From Lingula anatina (taxonomy: Eukaryota; Brachiopoda; Lingulata; Lingulida; Lingulidae), in NCBI RefSeq assembly GCF_001039355.2, contig NW_019775591.1, positions 1-64,000 on the forward strand: 64,000 nt of DNA. Direction: 5' to 3'. Numbering within the stretch: the stretch's first letter is position 1; every line of letters starts with the position of its first letter. Positions 11,644 through 25,300 of the stretch are shown here, piece by piece. The translations under genes and the position numbers were made by a program. The notes under the pieces were generated by a model that did no database searches, was not told the DNA's origin, and saw nothing but the letters and a program-made list of their open reading frames with translations.

Positions 11644-14600
11644 ATGCCACAGGCCCAAGTAAATACATTCCACGTGGTCGACTACATTGTCTTCGCTGGC
11701 ACTTTGCTGGTCTCAGCTGGCATCGGCGTTTACTCGGCCTTCACGGGCGGCCATCAGAAAACAACGGCAGAGTTCCTGATGGCAAACAGACAGATGGGAG
11801 CCATTCCTGCTTCCATGTCCCTGCTTGCCAGTTTCATGTCTGCCATCACGTTGCTGGGGACGCCAAAGGAAATGTACGTGTATGGGACCGAATACCTGTG
11901 GCTGGCCTTCAGCTACTTGTTGGTTATTCCGGTAGCAGCACATCTCTTTCTGCCCATCTTCTTCAGGCTTAAGGTGACCAGTGCCTATGAGGTAAACGAT
12001 AACTTTAAGTAAAATTTATATTCATGCTCTAATGTAGCCTACATATATCGCTTCTCTATAACTGTCTGTTTTACGTGATCAGTTGTTCTGCCGCAATACG
12101 GGCCAATGTTTGTCAGAAACGTTGCAATTTTGGTTGAAAAAGTGTGGCTTATCAGACCACAATTAGCAGATGTTGCATGAACACTTGTTGCTATCACCGA
12201 GTCCTTTTCATTATTCTAGTACTTGGAGATGCGTTTCAATAAAGCGGTGCGCATTGCTGGATCTCTCACTTTTAGCCTGCAAATGGTGAGTAGCAGCTGA
12301 AGTACAAAATCGAATGATGAGTTTGCTAATATCTACGTATAAGTAATAGTTGAGCTTTATGCAGTTCATTATTTATTGATGCACTAGAAAACATTACGGT
12401 GAGCAAATGTCACCAGTTTGAGTTTTCTGCGCTATAGGTTGCCAGTAGGGTTCATAAGCCAAAATTTCTTCGCATTATGTCTGTATTATGTCAATGTTTA
12501 CCTATCGGATGAGAGTTACGCCTATTATTCAGGTAATCTGCATCTATAGATCCTTGATGCTTCTCCATAAATCAGAACCTAGACCCACCAAATTGGTGGG
12601 TACTAGAAGAGATTAAACAAATATTCATTACCGCTTTAGTTTTTTATTACACACGAAGCCGTATATCTTTGTTCTCAAATATCACATCCGCGGCGCAAAG
12701 TAATGTCGATTGAGAAATAGCAGAATATTATTTTTTCAATACACATCTAATCATAGGGTGCCGGATTGTACAGATAATTTTTACGGATTTCCCATTAAAA
12801 ACAAACTCTTTTTCATGTCACTAATTTAATTGAACTCATTGAATATTTCAGATACTATACATGGCTATCGTACTGTACGCGCCATCTTTGGCATTGGAAC
12901 AAGGCAAGTTAAACCCCATTCTCATATCATTTCTGGCAATCGTACACGAGTAAAACGAATGCATATACGGGTCATTCAAGAAAAATGATAACCGTTTGAG
13001 TCGCGCCAGTGACTCACTCATTTTGTGCAATATTTGCACATTTTTGACTTTTCCATTATTTTCATTGTTTATACCATAGTATTATTAAATATGGAGGGAA
13101 AATGAACAGTGCTTAATAGTTGTTATTAAACGTGACTAAAATGTTCACTTTTTGTGAAATGACACAGGCATGCTGGAAGTTTATTTCTACTTACCGTACG
13201 AACTACAATCTTTTAGAATCTAAGGCTAAACAGTAGAGTGTTTAAATGATAATCAATATACAGTCAATTTACGTTTTAACACGAGAGCAGTTTAATAAGG
13301 TGCTCGATCAAACGGAATATTCATGTGCAGTAAATGTAATTTAAATTTCAGTGACACAATTAAACAAATGGATCGCTGTTGCGTCTGTGGGTGTCGTCTG
13401 CATCTTTTATACAAGCATAGTAAGTTACGTTGACAAAAAAGAATTTGGGGATAATTTGATGACTTTAGTAACGGGGAGAAATTGAATAATTTGATATCTG
13501 ATCTGAAATTTGATAATAAGATTTCGAAATAAAGAACATCCGCGGGTTAGTGTTTTGTTATTTGAATACATAACATGTACATGTCTAGATTTTAACGCAC
13601 GCCACCTACATTTCATTAATTCAATGTTTTCTCCCTAGGGTGGCATCAAGGCGGTAATGTGGACAGATACCTTTCAGATCTGTATGATGTTTGCCGGTCT
13701 GCTGGCGGTACTCATACAGGGGTCCATTGAACTTGGAGGGTTTGGAAACGCTTGGGAAAAGAACATAGAAGGAGAAAGAATAAATTTTCTTGAGTACGTG
13801 GGCATTATTGGTAATAACTAGGGTACCGCTCTCGCACTTAGTTTCACCTATGAATGTGTACGAGTCTTGCATTTATCAAATCGGTTAGTTTTACAAGTTT
13901 TGCTTGAAAGAACATATACAATTTTAGATAGGACATCCGCAAATTTTTTTTAGCTAGAGTGATTATTTTTACTATTTTATCTGTTCTTCTTTGAATTTTC
14001 TCATCATCATCATTATTATTATTATTATTTATTAAACTTTTTAAAATTATTTTTCAGTTTTGACCCAGATCCCCGTGAGCGGCATACAGTTTGGACGTGT
14101 GTGTTTGGCGGGTTTTTTACCTGGCTGGCTGTGTACGGTGTTAACCAGGCTCAGGTACAGAGAGCTCTCACAGTGGTCGACCTCAAGAGAGCACAAATGT
14201 GAGTTCATAATTCACAGAATATATCCCAAAGAACAACTGCACCCGCAATACACGCAATTTAAATGAAGAGCTATTATAATATATTAGAAGTGCAGTGACA
14301 TGCGTGCTATTTATCGTTGATTTCATTGGAATGTTAACCTTAGATACAGCGCTTTTAAATCTAAAAAATTAAGTTTATTTGTTGAGTGTCTAGTAATTAT
14401 AGATCTAGTTCTACAAAGACCTACCTAGCGTCTCAAAATAATCTAACGTGTAAAATACCTGTAGAATAAATTAATACTAAATTTGTGCGCCCTTCCCACT
14501 TCATTAAAGAAATATTTTATATGGGACAGAGTGACAGAATGAATTACTGATTTAAAAAAATTGATAAGATTTACATACAAACGAAAAAGATGAAAATTAA

Positions 14601-17600
14601 AAATAAAGGTACTGCTTTTATTCCAGTGCGTACTGGGTTAACGGACCTGGCTTGGGTCTGATCTTGATAGTCAGTGCCATGTCAGGAATACTTATCTATG
14701 CACATTACTTCGACTGTGATCCTAAAACAAACGGGGACATCTCAGACTTGGATCAGGTAAGTAAATAAAAATAATAATGATAAAAATTAAGTGAAAAATG
14801 TCCCAGAGCTGGAAAATGTTTATTTCCCAAGGAATGCTGCTTAGAATTCTATCGCATCAGTATGTTTCATGACAACATAACTTCGATTCCGTGTTAAGTG
14901 ATGAATGTTTTATTCATTCCACTTAATTGCCATGTATTTTTGGGCATTATATTGGAGATAAATCAAAAGAATCTGAAGTGTCACAAAGGTTCATGTAGCC
15001 ATTTTCCTGGGGTATTAACATTGTTAAAAAATAAACGTCATTTTCTCCTCAGCTGCTGCCCCTATTCGTTATGGACAAACTTGCGTTTTTACCTGGTCTT
15101 CCTGGTCTGTTTACAGCCTGCCTGTTTAGTGGGGCGCTCAGGTAAGAAACCATAAAACTACGAAATAATTCATCGAGAGATTTTATCGGTGCGTTTTTGC
15201 GTATTGACAGAGCTTTAAGTCAGGCGTTCAACAGTTAGGCTTTAGTCTCGGGAGGCGAAAATCTCACGAGAGTTCGCCAGATAGATTTTACTAGAGTTCC
15301 CCAGAAAAATATCACTAGAGTTCGCCAGAAGGATGCCCTTGGTTTATTCTCGCAAAATATTGCTAAGATTTATGTAATTTTATTTTTTACTCAGTGAAAT
15401 ATATTTAGAGCCAATGAATATAAAAACAAATGTGTATGTATATGATAATTTCAGCACGATCTCGTCGGGATTGAACAGTCTTGCCACTGTGTTCACACTT
15501 GATCTCTTTGAGCAGTTCTGCTGCAAGAACATGTCAGACAAAAGAGCCACCATCACATCCAAAATCATGTGTAAGATACAGTCTCTGTGGTAATATCGTA
15601 TGTGCGCCGACAATATGTTTATTATCATTATTTTCTTATAGCGTTAAATGCCGACGTCTTGTTTGTAAATTCATTCTTAATTTTTTTTATTAAAACAAAC
15701 TGTTGCAATAAGTCATTCGACACAATACATTTAATAATAAGATGCCTAAAATTACTCTACGATTGGTTTCTGAATCGAAGTTATTTATCGACGCCATTAG
15801 GATATGTCAGGAAAATGGTGCTTTCCCTTTCTTTCTGTTGTATACTTATTTAGAATATTAATTTTAAGTCGTCTTTTTATCTACCCAAGTAACACATTCA
15901 GAAGCGATGTAAATAGCAAAATGTTTCTGATACAAACCTGTTGTTAACACATTCAAATATGTATTCGTGAATATGCCTCTCTGTTTATCTCTCAATACGT
16001 TCTCATACAGCGGTGGTCTTCGGTATCCTCATGATGGGCCTAACATACGTGGCATCGCTGCTTGGAGGCGTTTTGCAGGTATTTTGCTTCCTTTTTTACT
16101 GATAGATTTAAAGAAAACCCGTCTCAAAATCGTGGGCGCGATCTACCCTTGGTGAGTCTAGCTTTTTGTCAGGACCACCGCAACGAAGGATCGGACCGAA
16201 AACGGTCGACAAATCCTCGATGTAAACGCGACTTGAGATTGGGCGCATAAGTTGGGCTTACGTGGGTACCTTGGCACCAATCGGCATAGGTCTTACTTGC
16301 AATACAAACAAAATTAAGATTGAAGTTCACGTTTATTTTATGAAGTCCATTCATAAAATAAACGTGAATTTCGTTTGATAAATTTTATACAGATCCTGAC
16401 CCGCATTACAAACATGTAGCTTAATTTTCTTTCCAGGCAGCCTTAGCTCTGTTCGGGATGATAGGAGGACCTCTCCTTGGCGTGTTTACACTTGGAATGT
16501 TCTTTCCTTGGGCGAACTGGAAGGTATGAAAAATTGCTTGAGTTATGACGGCGCCTAATGTCCCATTTATTTCAATTTTTCTTTCCCATAAAACCTGTTT
16601 ATATTTGCGTGCCAGTTAAGTTCTTCATAAAATATCGTCTTGCTTTTGTCGTTCTATTAATTTCCTCATGGATTAAAATATATATTGCATAACGAAAAAT
16701 AAACAGATGAAGTAGTTCTGCATTTCAAAGACCCTTAGATCTATGGTTTTCCGATTCTACTTTACCAGGGAGCTCTCGCTGGCCTCATCACCGGCCTGGT
16801 CATGACGTTCTGGATCGGCATTGGTGCTCAGATCTACAAACCAATTCTCTGGACAGCGCCAGTGTCCACTGCTGGCTGCAATGTCGCCAATGCGACCAAC
16901 TTGACCACTGTCATGACCACCAGTCTCACGGGCGTGACGGCCACTTTGTCCACTACGCCAGCTACGACACCTGAGTACGTATGTAAATGATGCTACGTTT
17001 AAATAATTACGTCAATTAGTGAGTGAAGTTACCTTTATGTTTTTATATGCACATTGCAGCATTTGAACAATGTAGTATGAAAAAATTCATTTACACAGTA
17101 TAATTTTGCGGTGAAAAGGAAAAAATATATATAAGGGCCGACGACCAATTCCCGAACCTTGGTTAGGTATTTATAGCAATTTTAGAAACCTTTATACATT
17201 TTTCCCGAATTTTGGCAAAACGTGCGTATATCTACACACTTGGTGCAACAGATCTAATAACAGACTAACATCATCATGACACTTTATCTTCACTTTATTA
17301 TCTCCATAAGGCAAGTTATCGACACATTATTTTTCTTTTCAACAGACCTATGCTGGGTGGTTTGTACAATCTGTCTTACTTGTGGTACAGTGGATTTGCT
17401 GTGTTGGTGGTAGTGGTGGTGGGGATGTTGGTCAGCGCTGTCACAGGTGAGTATCTTACCAGTACCAGAAGAAGTGAGACAAGAAAGGTGGCATATTGCT
17501 GAGCTGGTGGTAAAGACGAGAACGTTCTTTTGAGGTGTTAGTTGAGAGGTGGACACTGCTACAATATCTTGTTGCTTTTGAATAAGACCCTATTCTAATC

Positions 17601-18261
17601 AAACTTCAATAAATAAATAAATAGAAAGAAAAAAATTAGATAAGGGGTTTTAATTCGTCTAATTATTTGGGAACGTTTGACTGTCAAATCGTTGATTATT
17701 TTAAATAAATTTCAGGGTACACAGACCCAGAGAAGCTGGATTACCGCCTGATCTGCCCAGTGTTTGACGAGATGTTCTGCTGCTTCCCAAAATCCTGCCT
17801 CAAAACTTTCCGCTGTGGAGTCGACCACCACCCAGTAGGTTTCATTTAAAGAAACTGTAATGGATTTTTTTCATTTAAAACCATTATAATAACCTACATT
17901 ATACATTCCAATTTTACTAGTACTTGACAAAATCCACGTAAACAAATTGTCACATTTTTCTTCACAGGAGAAGTTCCACTACTGCTGTGTCTGCAAGGAT
18001 GTCGACAAAGATGACATTCAGGATGAAGAGATTGTTCTGGAAGCCACTGACCACAAGGATAACAGCGCTGCTCTAAGCCTGACCAACTTGGCATTTGAGA
18101 AAGATGAAGAGGCAAATCTAGCCACACAGAATGGGCATTTTAAAGGTGGGGATCATCCCCAGAATCACAAGGGGGATGAGGGCGGTAAAAATCACAACCC
18201 AGCCACTCAAAATGGTCAACTTGCTAATGGGGTGGAACTTATCCACATCAAACAATTTTGA
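11644..18261 (+). CDS. Sodium-coupled monocarboxylate/solute symporter, SLC5A8/SLC5A12-like
   Basis: A multi-pass plasma-membrane Na+/solute symporter. The closest relatives I recognise are SLC5A8/A12 (lactate, butyrate, nicotinate) and SLC5A6. Fifteen exons in continuous frame give about 679 residues: 11644-11991, 12220-12285, 12852-12903, 13352-13419, 13639-13793, 14058-14198, 14627-14756, 15053-15141, 15455-15570, 16011-16078, 16437-16523, 16769-16974, 17346-17446, 17716-17834, 17968-18261. Family marks are [12 protein letters not shown] near residues 45-56, the SSF signature [10 protein letters not shown] at the start of exon 5 (about residue 179), [16 protein letters not shown], and many hydrophobic segments. 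The start ATG follows a probable UTR acceptor; no in-frame ATG precedes it. Intron 3 is GC-AG. The last exon encodes an acidic cytoplasmic tail with ATQNG written twice. An AATAAA lies at 18491. The exact substrate cannot be read from the sequence. Confidence 0.9.
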
Positions 18262-19344
18262 TGGCTCTGCTTGCACTAAAACATATGGTCAAAAAAAACT
18301 TAAAGATTTTTATTTGTCAGCTTCAGTTTTTGGATACTTTTTTTGCGTTGTTCAACTCATGTATGGGAAGCCATGCTTGCATGTGGCCGAGGTCATCTTT
18401 GGGTTTTCCCATAAAAAACACTCTGTTTCGTTGGTACTCTCAAACAGTTTGTGAAATAAGTGTTACAAGCTCAAGGCCACATTTTGGTATAATAAACAAG
18501 ATGTCTTAAAAAACATACTGGTAATAAAACCATAAAACTGGTATTATTTTAGATATAAAAAAGTCGAGTCTCTGCTAAGACTCCTCATGATAATTGCCTC
18601 TTTTCTCTTATCAGAGAACAGAGATGTTATTACATTTCAATGACAGTTTCTTCAGTCAACAGTTAGGATGAGAGGATTTGTTCTCCGGTATTTTGGTATT
18701 TGTCAAGTTATCATCTTCCCACAACAAAAGAATCAAGGATGTCTCAATAGAAATAATGGATCCACTTCTAATGGTCTCTTAATAATGTTCCCGCTGGTTG
18801 GGAATGCAGAAAAATGTATTTGAAATAGAACACTAAAATTAAAATCCAAACAACGTAAACAGTTGATGATTTATTAAATAGATGTTACATTCCTCAGATG
18901 CTCTTGAATGCAGATATTCCAGCACTGCATTATAAGTAATATTAATCTACATCAATATACATACATATATACTTTGAGCCTATGATATATATGATGGGTC
19001 CAAGCATTTGCCAAGCAGTCTGTTTTTCTCTTGACGTGATTACTCAACTATCATGATATGAAAAAATAAAAGCTTTTTTTTATTACAAAACTTTTATAAT
19101 TATGTTGTAGTGTGATTGTATGTTCATGAATGACATATAAATATATCACAGGAACAATAGGCAGTAAGTCCAGGTAAAAAGTGGCTTTCAACAGAGATTC
19201 ACATGTATCTTGATACCCTTGGGCTAAAAATTTATTTACAAAATGGTCCAGGAATTTGCTCCCATGTACATATTCAATCCACTTCTCATTAATGTGAAAT
19301 CATTCATTTTTGTATTATTGAATTGTGGCACCATCACTGTGATA
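18262..19344. other. Tail-to-tail spacer between SLC5 and GTF3C4
   Basis: Contains the SLC5 3' UTR, with an AATAAA at 18491-18496 on the plus strand. On the minus strand TTTATT at 19231-19236 (AATAAA in sense) is a plausible GTF3C4 polyadenylation signal. No other gene is seen. Confidence 0.5.
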
Positions 19345-22300
19345 TTAAACTACCACACCAGCACAGAAAGTACAAGGAGACAGCAGCATCTTCTTTATGC
19401 ACTCCGGTGCTAAAAATGATGGAAATAAGATGACACTACATTCTTATGGTACAATGTACAAATCACATTGAAATTTACAGTCAAAACCATATGGAATATC
19501 TAAACTGCAAGTCGAAAGCTTGAAGAGACAAAGGATCAAAGACTTGTTAAACCCAACTACGTTTCACCCAGTGAAGTAAAAAAAAAAGTATGGTTATTCT
19601 CTGACAGTTATTTCTAAATTCAAATATAACAAATCTACGGTGGATTTACAAAATAATGTCTACAAATTTATCAGTAACTTAGTCTTACCTTTATCTGGTA
19701 ATGCTATGGCTAAAGCTCTGCAGTTCTGGCATTTTCTGTAAGGGGTCTCCTGTACCAGCAGCAGGGACTGGCAGCAGCGAGCTTTAATAAAACAGACAGC
19801 ATATGCAGCAATTCTACTGCAATTTCTTTCTAAAGTTTTAAGAAACACTCACTCTCTCTATAATATGATAGCATTTGTCATTGAAAAAACAATGCTGTGC
19901 CAAAACTTCACTGTACATGTATAACAAAACAAATATCAAACTACCAAACTTATGAACCAATTAAGGATTTCTTTTGTATAAAGTTTGATTAGGTAATGTA
20001 CTTACCAAACTTGTGGCCATTCCCACAGGAATCCTGCTTTGCACTGCTAAAATTTATCACTATTAATCAAGCTAAGGAATTATTCCTACAAATAAAATTT
20101 TGACATTTCCAATTTGCACGCCAAGAAAGTCTCTAAGCTTATATTAATATTAAAGATTTCAAATTAATCATATTGAGTTGTATAACTTTTCTCGCCTAAC
20201 TCCATTCTTTCTCTTCTTCTTGAAAGGATACCTTCTCCACATATATTACATTTCTCTGCAGGTTTGTGAAACTGGAGTTTTGACTTGACATTTTCAATCA
20301 AGGTGTCTCTCTCCTTGCAGTCCACTTCTGTTTTTCCACTGCGTAGAATTTGACACATTATGAATGCGGATATTTTCCCTAAAATAATAATCATAATACT
20401 AAATGAGCAAAAATGTTCATTAGCTTGGTAGTTGGATCGTAAATGAAAATTATCAAACACAAGCCGAAATATTTTCATACCGTTAACTTAGCCAGGTTGG
20501 GCAATCATAATACTAATAACAAGTCACTGCACAGTTACACTCTTTTAAGATTCAAATCAAAGTGAACAGAAGGACACTTAAGTTAAACAACATTCCACCT
20601 CTGACAGAACGGTTTGGCTCAGAGATCTAACAAAACCTACTTAAACACTTACACATGTCATCCAGTTTCCCTGCCTCATCACCTATACCATAAAGCCAGT
20701 CTGTGCAGTGCAACTTCAGTATTCTTTCTTCTATTGTGTCACATATCTTCTGTATATCCTCCATCTAGAATAATAAATTTAAGAAGTTGTTAAAAAAGAT
20801 CCACAAATAACAGTTTTGAGTTAAACAGATGAAAAGTATAACTGAATGTAATTAATACTCTGTCTTAAAAGAGAATGATGAAATGCCTGTGCTCTACTTT
20901 AAAATAAGACCAATTGTCATACTTACTGTTTGTGAACTTATGTTTTTCAAAATACCCTGGTAGTGCTTCAGGAAAATTACACCCAAAGATCTTCAAAATA
21001 AAATAGAATCAAAGACATTTTAGGACAACACAGCAATGCTGGCAAATATAAAGACACTGTTAAAACAAAACAAAAGCCCAGTTTCCAGTAAACATTTTTT
21101 GAAAAAAAAAAAAAAAAATGCTCTTCCAATATTTTATTTAAATCAGATCCAAGTATACAAAGATACCAATTTATGCAAATAAAAAAAAATTCCTTAAACT
21201 TTTTGCATTATCTGTATTTCAATATTTTAAGGCTTCAACTTAATTCAAGCTGTCCAAATTATCAACTTGAGTCCCAAATGCTTACATTTCTCTTATTCCT
21301 TTAAAAATGAACCAACACAAACTGGCATTTATGTGCGAAAACTATCATTTAAATTCNGTTTTCCATTTATGGTGTTATCAGTGCTGCATATATGCTGAAA
21401 AAAGAGAAAAAATAGCCTAAGTTCACTAAAAATGACCCAATCACGCTGATTTTTGAACTTGACCTGCGTATTATAAATATTCATCAGATCTGTAAGTTTC
21501 AAGCCAAAAAGTAAAATGGTTTTCCACTTATCGTGTTATCGGTGCTGTATATATGCTGAAAAAAGTGAAAAAACAGCATAAATTCCCTATAAGTGACCCC
21601 ATCATGCTGATTTTCGAACTTGACCTGCGTATTATGAATATTCATCAGTTCTGTAAGTTTCAAGCCAAAAGAAAAAACAGTTTTCCACTTATCGTGTTAT
21701 CGGTAAAAGTGCACGGCGACGACGGCGACGGCGACGGCGACGACAGACGCAGATGATGGCTATATGTACAGACACATCTGTGTCTGTACATAAAAACGTT
21801 CTTGACTTGATAAAACTTGCAACATTGGCGCTGTAGACCTCTTAAGACAGGACTACACCAAAATTCATAATCTTAATTTCTCTCTCTATTAGTTGGGTAT
21901 CTACCTTCAAGCAGGGCTGCCAAGGTCTGTTCAACTGGTGTGTGCACACTGATGTACAACTGCAGAATAAGCTTGGAGTCCTCATCTCGATTCTCAACAT
22001 AATATCTGGGACTAGCAGAGAGAGGTAGAATACCATAATTATACTCTAAATTTAAACAAAATAGTTTTATCATGGTTTCCAAAACACGGTTTTGTTTGTA
22101 AAATCTGAAAGTACAATTTGAAAGTTCCACAAAGCAAGTTGGCATCATGTCAGAGATGATTTAAAGGAGGCAAGCAATAAACTAACTTTCTTACCAGTAA
22201 AAAAGTTTATCTGCTATCAATAATACCAGTAATTATATGTTGGCATGTAGCTAGTAAGTTAAGAAGTAATGCATAATATAACAGACTTCAGTGTTTAAGA

Positions 22301-25300
22301 AACAAGTTTCTCTTTTTCACAAATGCAAATGAAAGTTAATAATTCTATATCCAACAAATAATCACAATCCTTTTTAGTATAAAGGCTCCCTCAAGCAGTC
22401 TTTTACAGGGGCCAATTTAGACCGTCTTCTGGGTCTTCCAGAAGACGGTCAGATTTTCAAGTTTACATTAAAAGGTATCTTTTTTTCTGTTGAAAGACGG
22501 TCAAAATTGGAGGATGGATCAATAAAGATAATTTGGAAGACTGTCAGGAAATAGCTCTGTATCCGCCCCTGCTTTAGACACCTACCTCTGAAGATGTGCC
22601 AGAAATACTCTGTCCTTGGAGACAGATGCCCCACAGCAGTTGACAACCTTGTACTGTTTGGGCATGTCCAGAACACTTTCTGAGACAACTTCAATATCTG
22701 CAAAATTAAATTTATTAATGAACATGTACAGCAAAATTGAAAAACCTCCTCCTATATCAGTAAAATCACTTTCAATGAATAAAGAAAAGTTAGACATATT
22801 TTCAAAACAAAGGATACAGCATGCCTTGTAATCTCTTAATTTTCAACTTTATTAAAACATATTAAATTTTAAGCACATATCTAAGGCAACTTTCAAGTGT
22901 AGCATCTACTGAAATTGCTATAGTAAATGTTGAACTATAATTTGAACCACAAATTACCTCCTGACTGCGTTTTGCTGATTTGGACTGTTTGAATGATTCC
23001 ATCTTGAGATCCGATTATAACTCCAGATGGAAAAGTGGAAAGACCTAAAATAAAATCACAAAACTACATTTTGATTTGGTTTTCATATCTTTGCAAGTAA
23101 GTCTGTATTTATTCCTTAATACAATAGTGAAGTCTGGTAACCTGATGTATTTTTATTATGTTTGTTTACACAATTAGATAGCCTTAAAACTTTGTTTAAA
23201 AAAGATGACTGATGTTAATGTCTAGTACAGTTTTTTTTTCATTACTTAACTTCAACATCTGTCTATTTGTGTCTGTACCTGAGATTATGAGATTGTTTCT
23301 TCCTATAAATGTTTTGGTCTTTTTAATCCCTATACCACTATTTGCCATACAGATGTCTATAAAGACAAGGAAAGAGGCTTTGCTTGCAACAAGTAACCTC
23401 TCCTGTAAAGTGAAGTAATTAATATATTTCAAGGTATTAATTGTTTCATCTAATTGGTACAGGTACTTGAGCTTTTACCAAATAGTAAAAATGTTCTGAA
23501 TACTGTACAGTGTTTATACAGTATAAAGAGATGGTCAATCAGTCATCTTTACTGAAGAAAGTAATTTCTGTAGACTGATATATCACTTATTTATGTGAAA
23601 ATTGTTGGCTGGAAAGAAAAACCAAACAAACAATGATGGGGTTAACCAATATGTAATGCATATGAAACCTCTTTCATCCACTCTATAGCAGTGACACCTA
23701 GTTTATCTTCTTGGTCCCACAAGTGTACAAAGCCTGCCTTGGTCAGTGCCAGCTGGTCAGTGGTGTGACTGACCACATGGGCCTTGATGATGCCTGACCT
23801 GTATCCAACACACATTATACCTGGAAACATTGCCATTCATCATCATCTTCAAAATGATCAGTGGTTCCAATGGTATTAGTATTTAGACAATCAACTCTAC
23901 AATCAAAATTTGCATGGTTTGCTATCATATGAATTGAAATGCATGTTGCCAAATTATATAGTGTTATTATATAGAAAAAAAATTCAATTGTCTAAATATG
24001 ATGCTAATTATTGCTTTTTCTTCTTTAAAAAATATATATAAATCTTTAATTCTAAAATATCATCATTATGACTAGCTTCCACAACAGATATAAGGCACCA
24101 ACACTGAGAAGCACAAATTATCAGTAAACAGAGCCAGGAATGGGTGAATTTGCTGATCACAAAACTGTTCTGTTACATTATAAACATGAACATTTACCAG
24201 TGTCATCCGAGTAGGAGGCCCACTTAATGCAGACTGGTAGCATGGAGCCAGTGTAGACAACCTCATGTAATGATATATCATCCCTACAACACAATGAGGT
24301 AAAAGTAACTGTTAATGTGTCTAGTGAACCGTTACTATTAAAAAAATTAACAATCTTCACAAAATAAATGAAATAAGACAGACTCAAATGCATAATAAAA
24401 TGTAACATCACTAAATAACCTTTTCTTAATGAGCATATATCTGACAATTTCATGTAATAATCTGGATTTCAAATACCAAAAATTCTCTCTAAAATGTAAT
24501 TATAAAGAGTGCGAGAATAATTTAATAAACATACTCAGTACTACACGGAATGTTTATTTTCCATAAAACAATGTGTCCACTCTTCATTGCAGCAGCCAAG
24601 AAGCAGTACGGTCTAGGTTCAAGGCCACTGAATTTGGCACATTTTGCAGCCACTGGTTCAAGAGAGACCTGGGCAGGGTAAACTGGTGACCAGTCAATTG
24701 CTGAAGACAAAAATATATTTACAAAATTTATAACTTTGTAAGAAACAGAAAATGTCTGGAATAATTGTTTATGAAAATCATAACACATTCAATTTTGATT
24801 TAACTTTGGAAGAGCAATAAGGCCACACACACCAAAAAAATTATAATACAATGTACAACTTCAAAATTTTGGAATACCTTGATCTACTGTTTAACATGTT
24901 ATAATAAAACCAATAACACCTAAAAATAACAGACACTGTTAAACAAATTACAGGTTAACAATTTGTACTCCCTGTACACACAAACTTGGGGAAAATCCCT
25001 GGTCTATTTACATGTATTCTTACCTACAGCTGCCAGCAAGTAGCTTCTCTGAGTCAGCAGAGAAGTCTGGTTCTGTTTACCCTTGGGTTGTGATTCATCA
25101 TCCATGGTAAACTTCTTGGTTTTCATGTGCTGATAATAACTGTTGGATAAATCTACCACCTACAGTTGCAAATATATTCATATAATATTTTTAATATGAA
25201 CAAAAGTGTGATAATGTTAAATCTGCTCTCTCTTTCAAATTCAGCTTTTAAAATTATCAACTTGTGTCTTTAAGTGGCATTACAAATACATTATATATCA

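Noticed and set aside
11511-11972. 153-residue plus-strand frame overlapping SLC5 exon 1
   Set aside because: Wrong frame of a real coding exon; the 11644 frame has SLC5 similarity.
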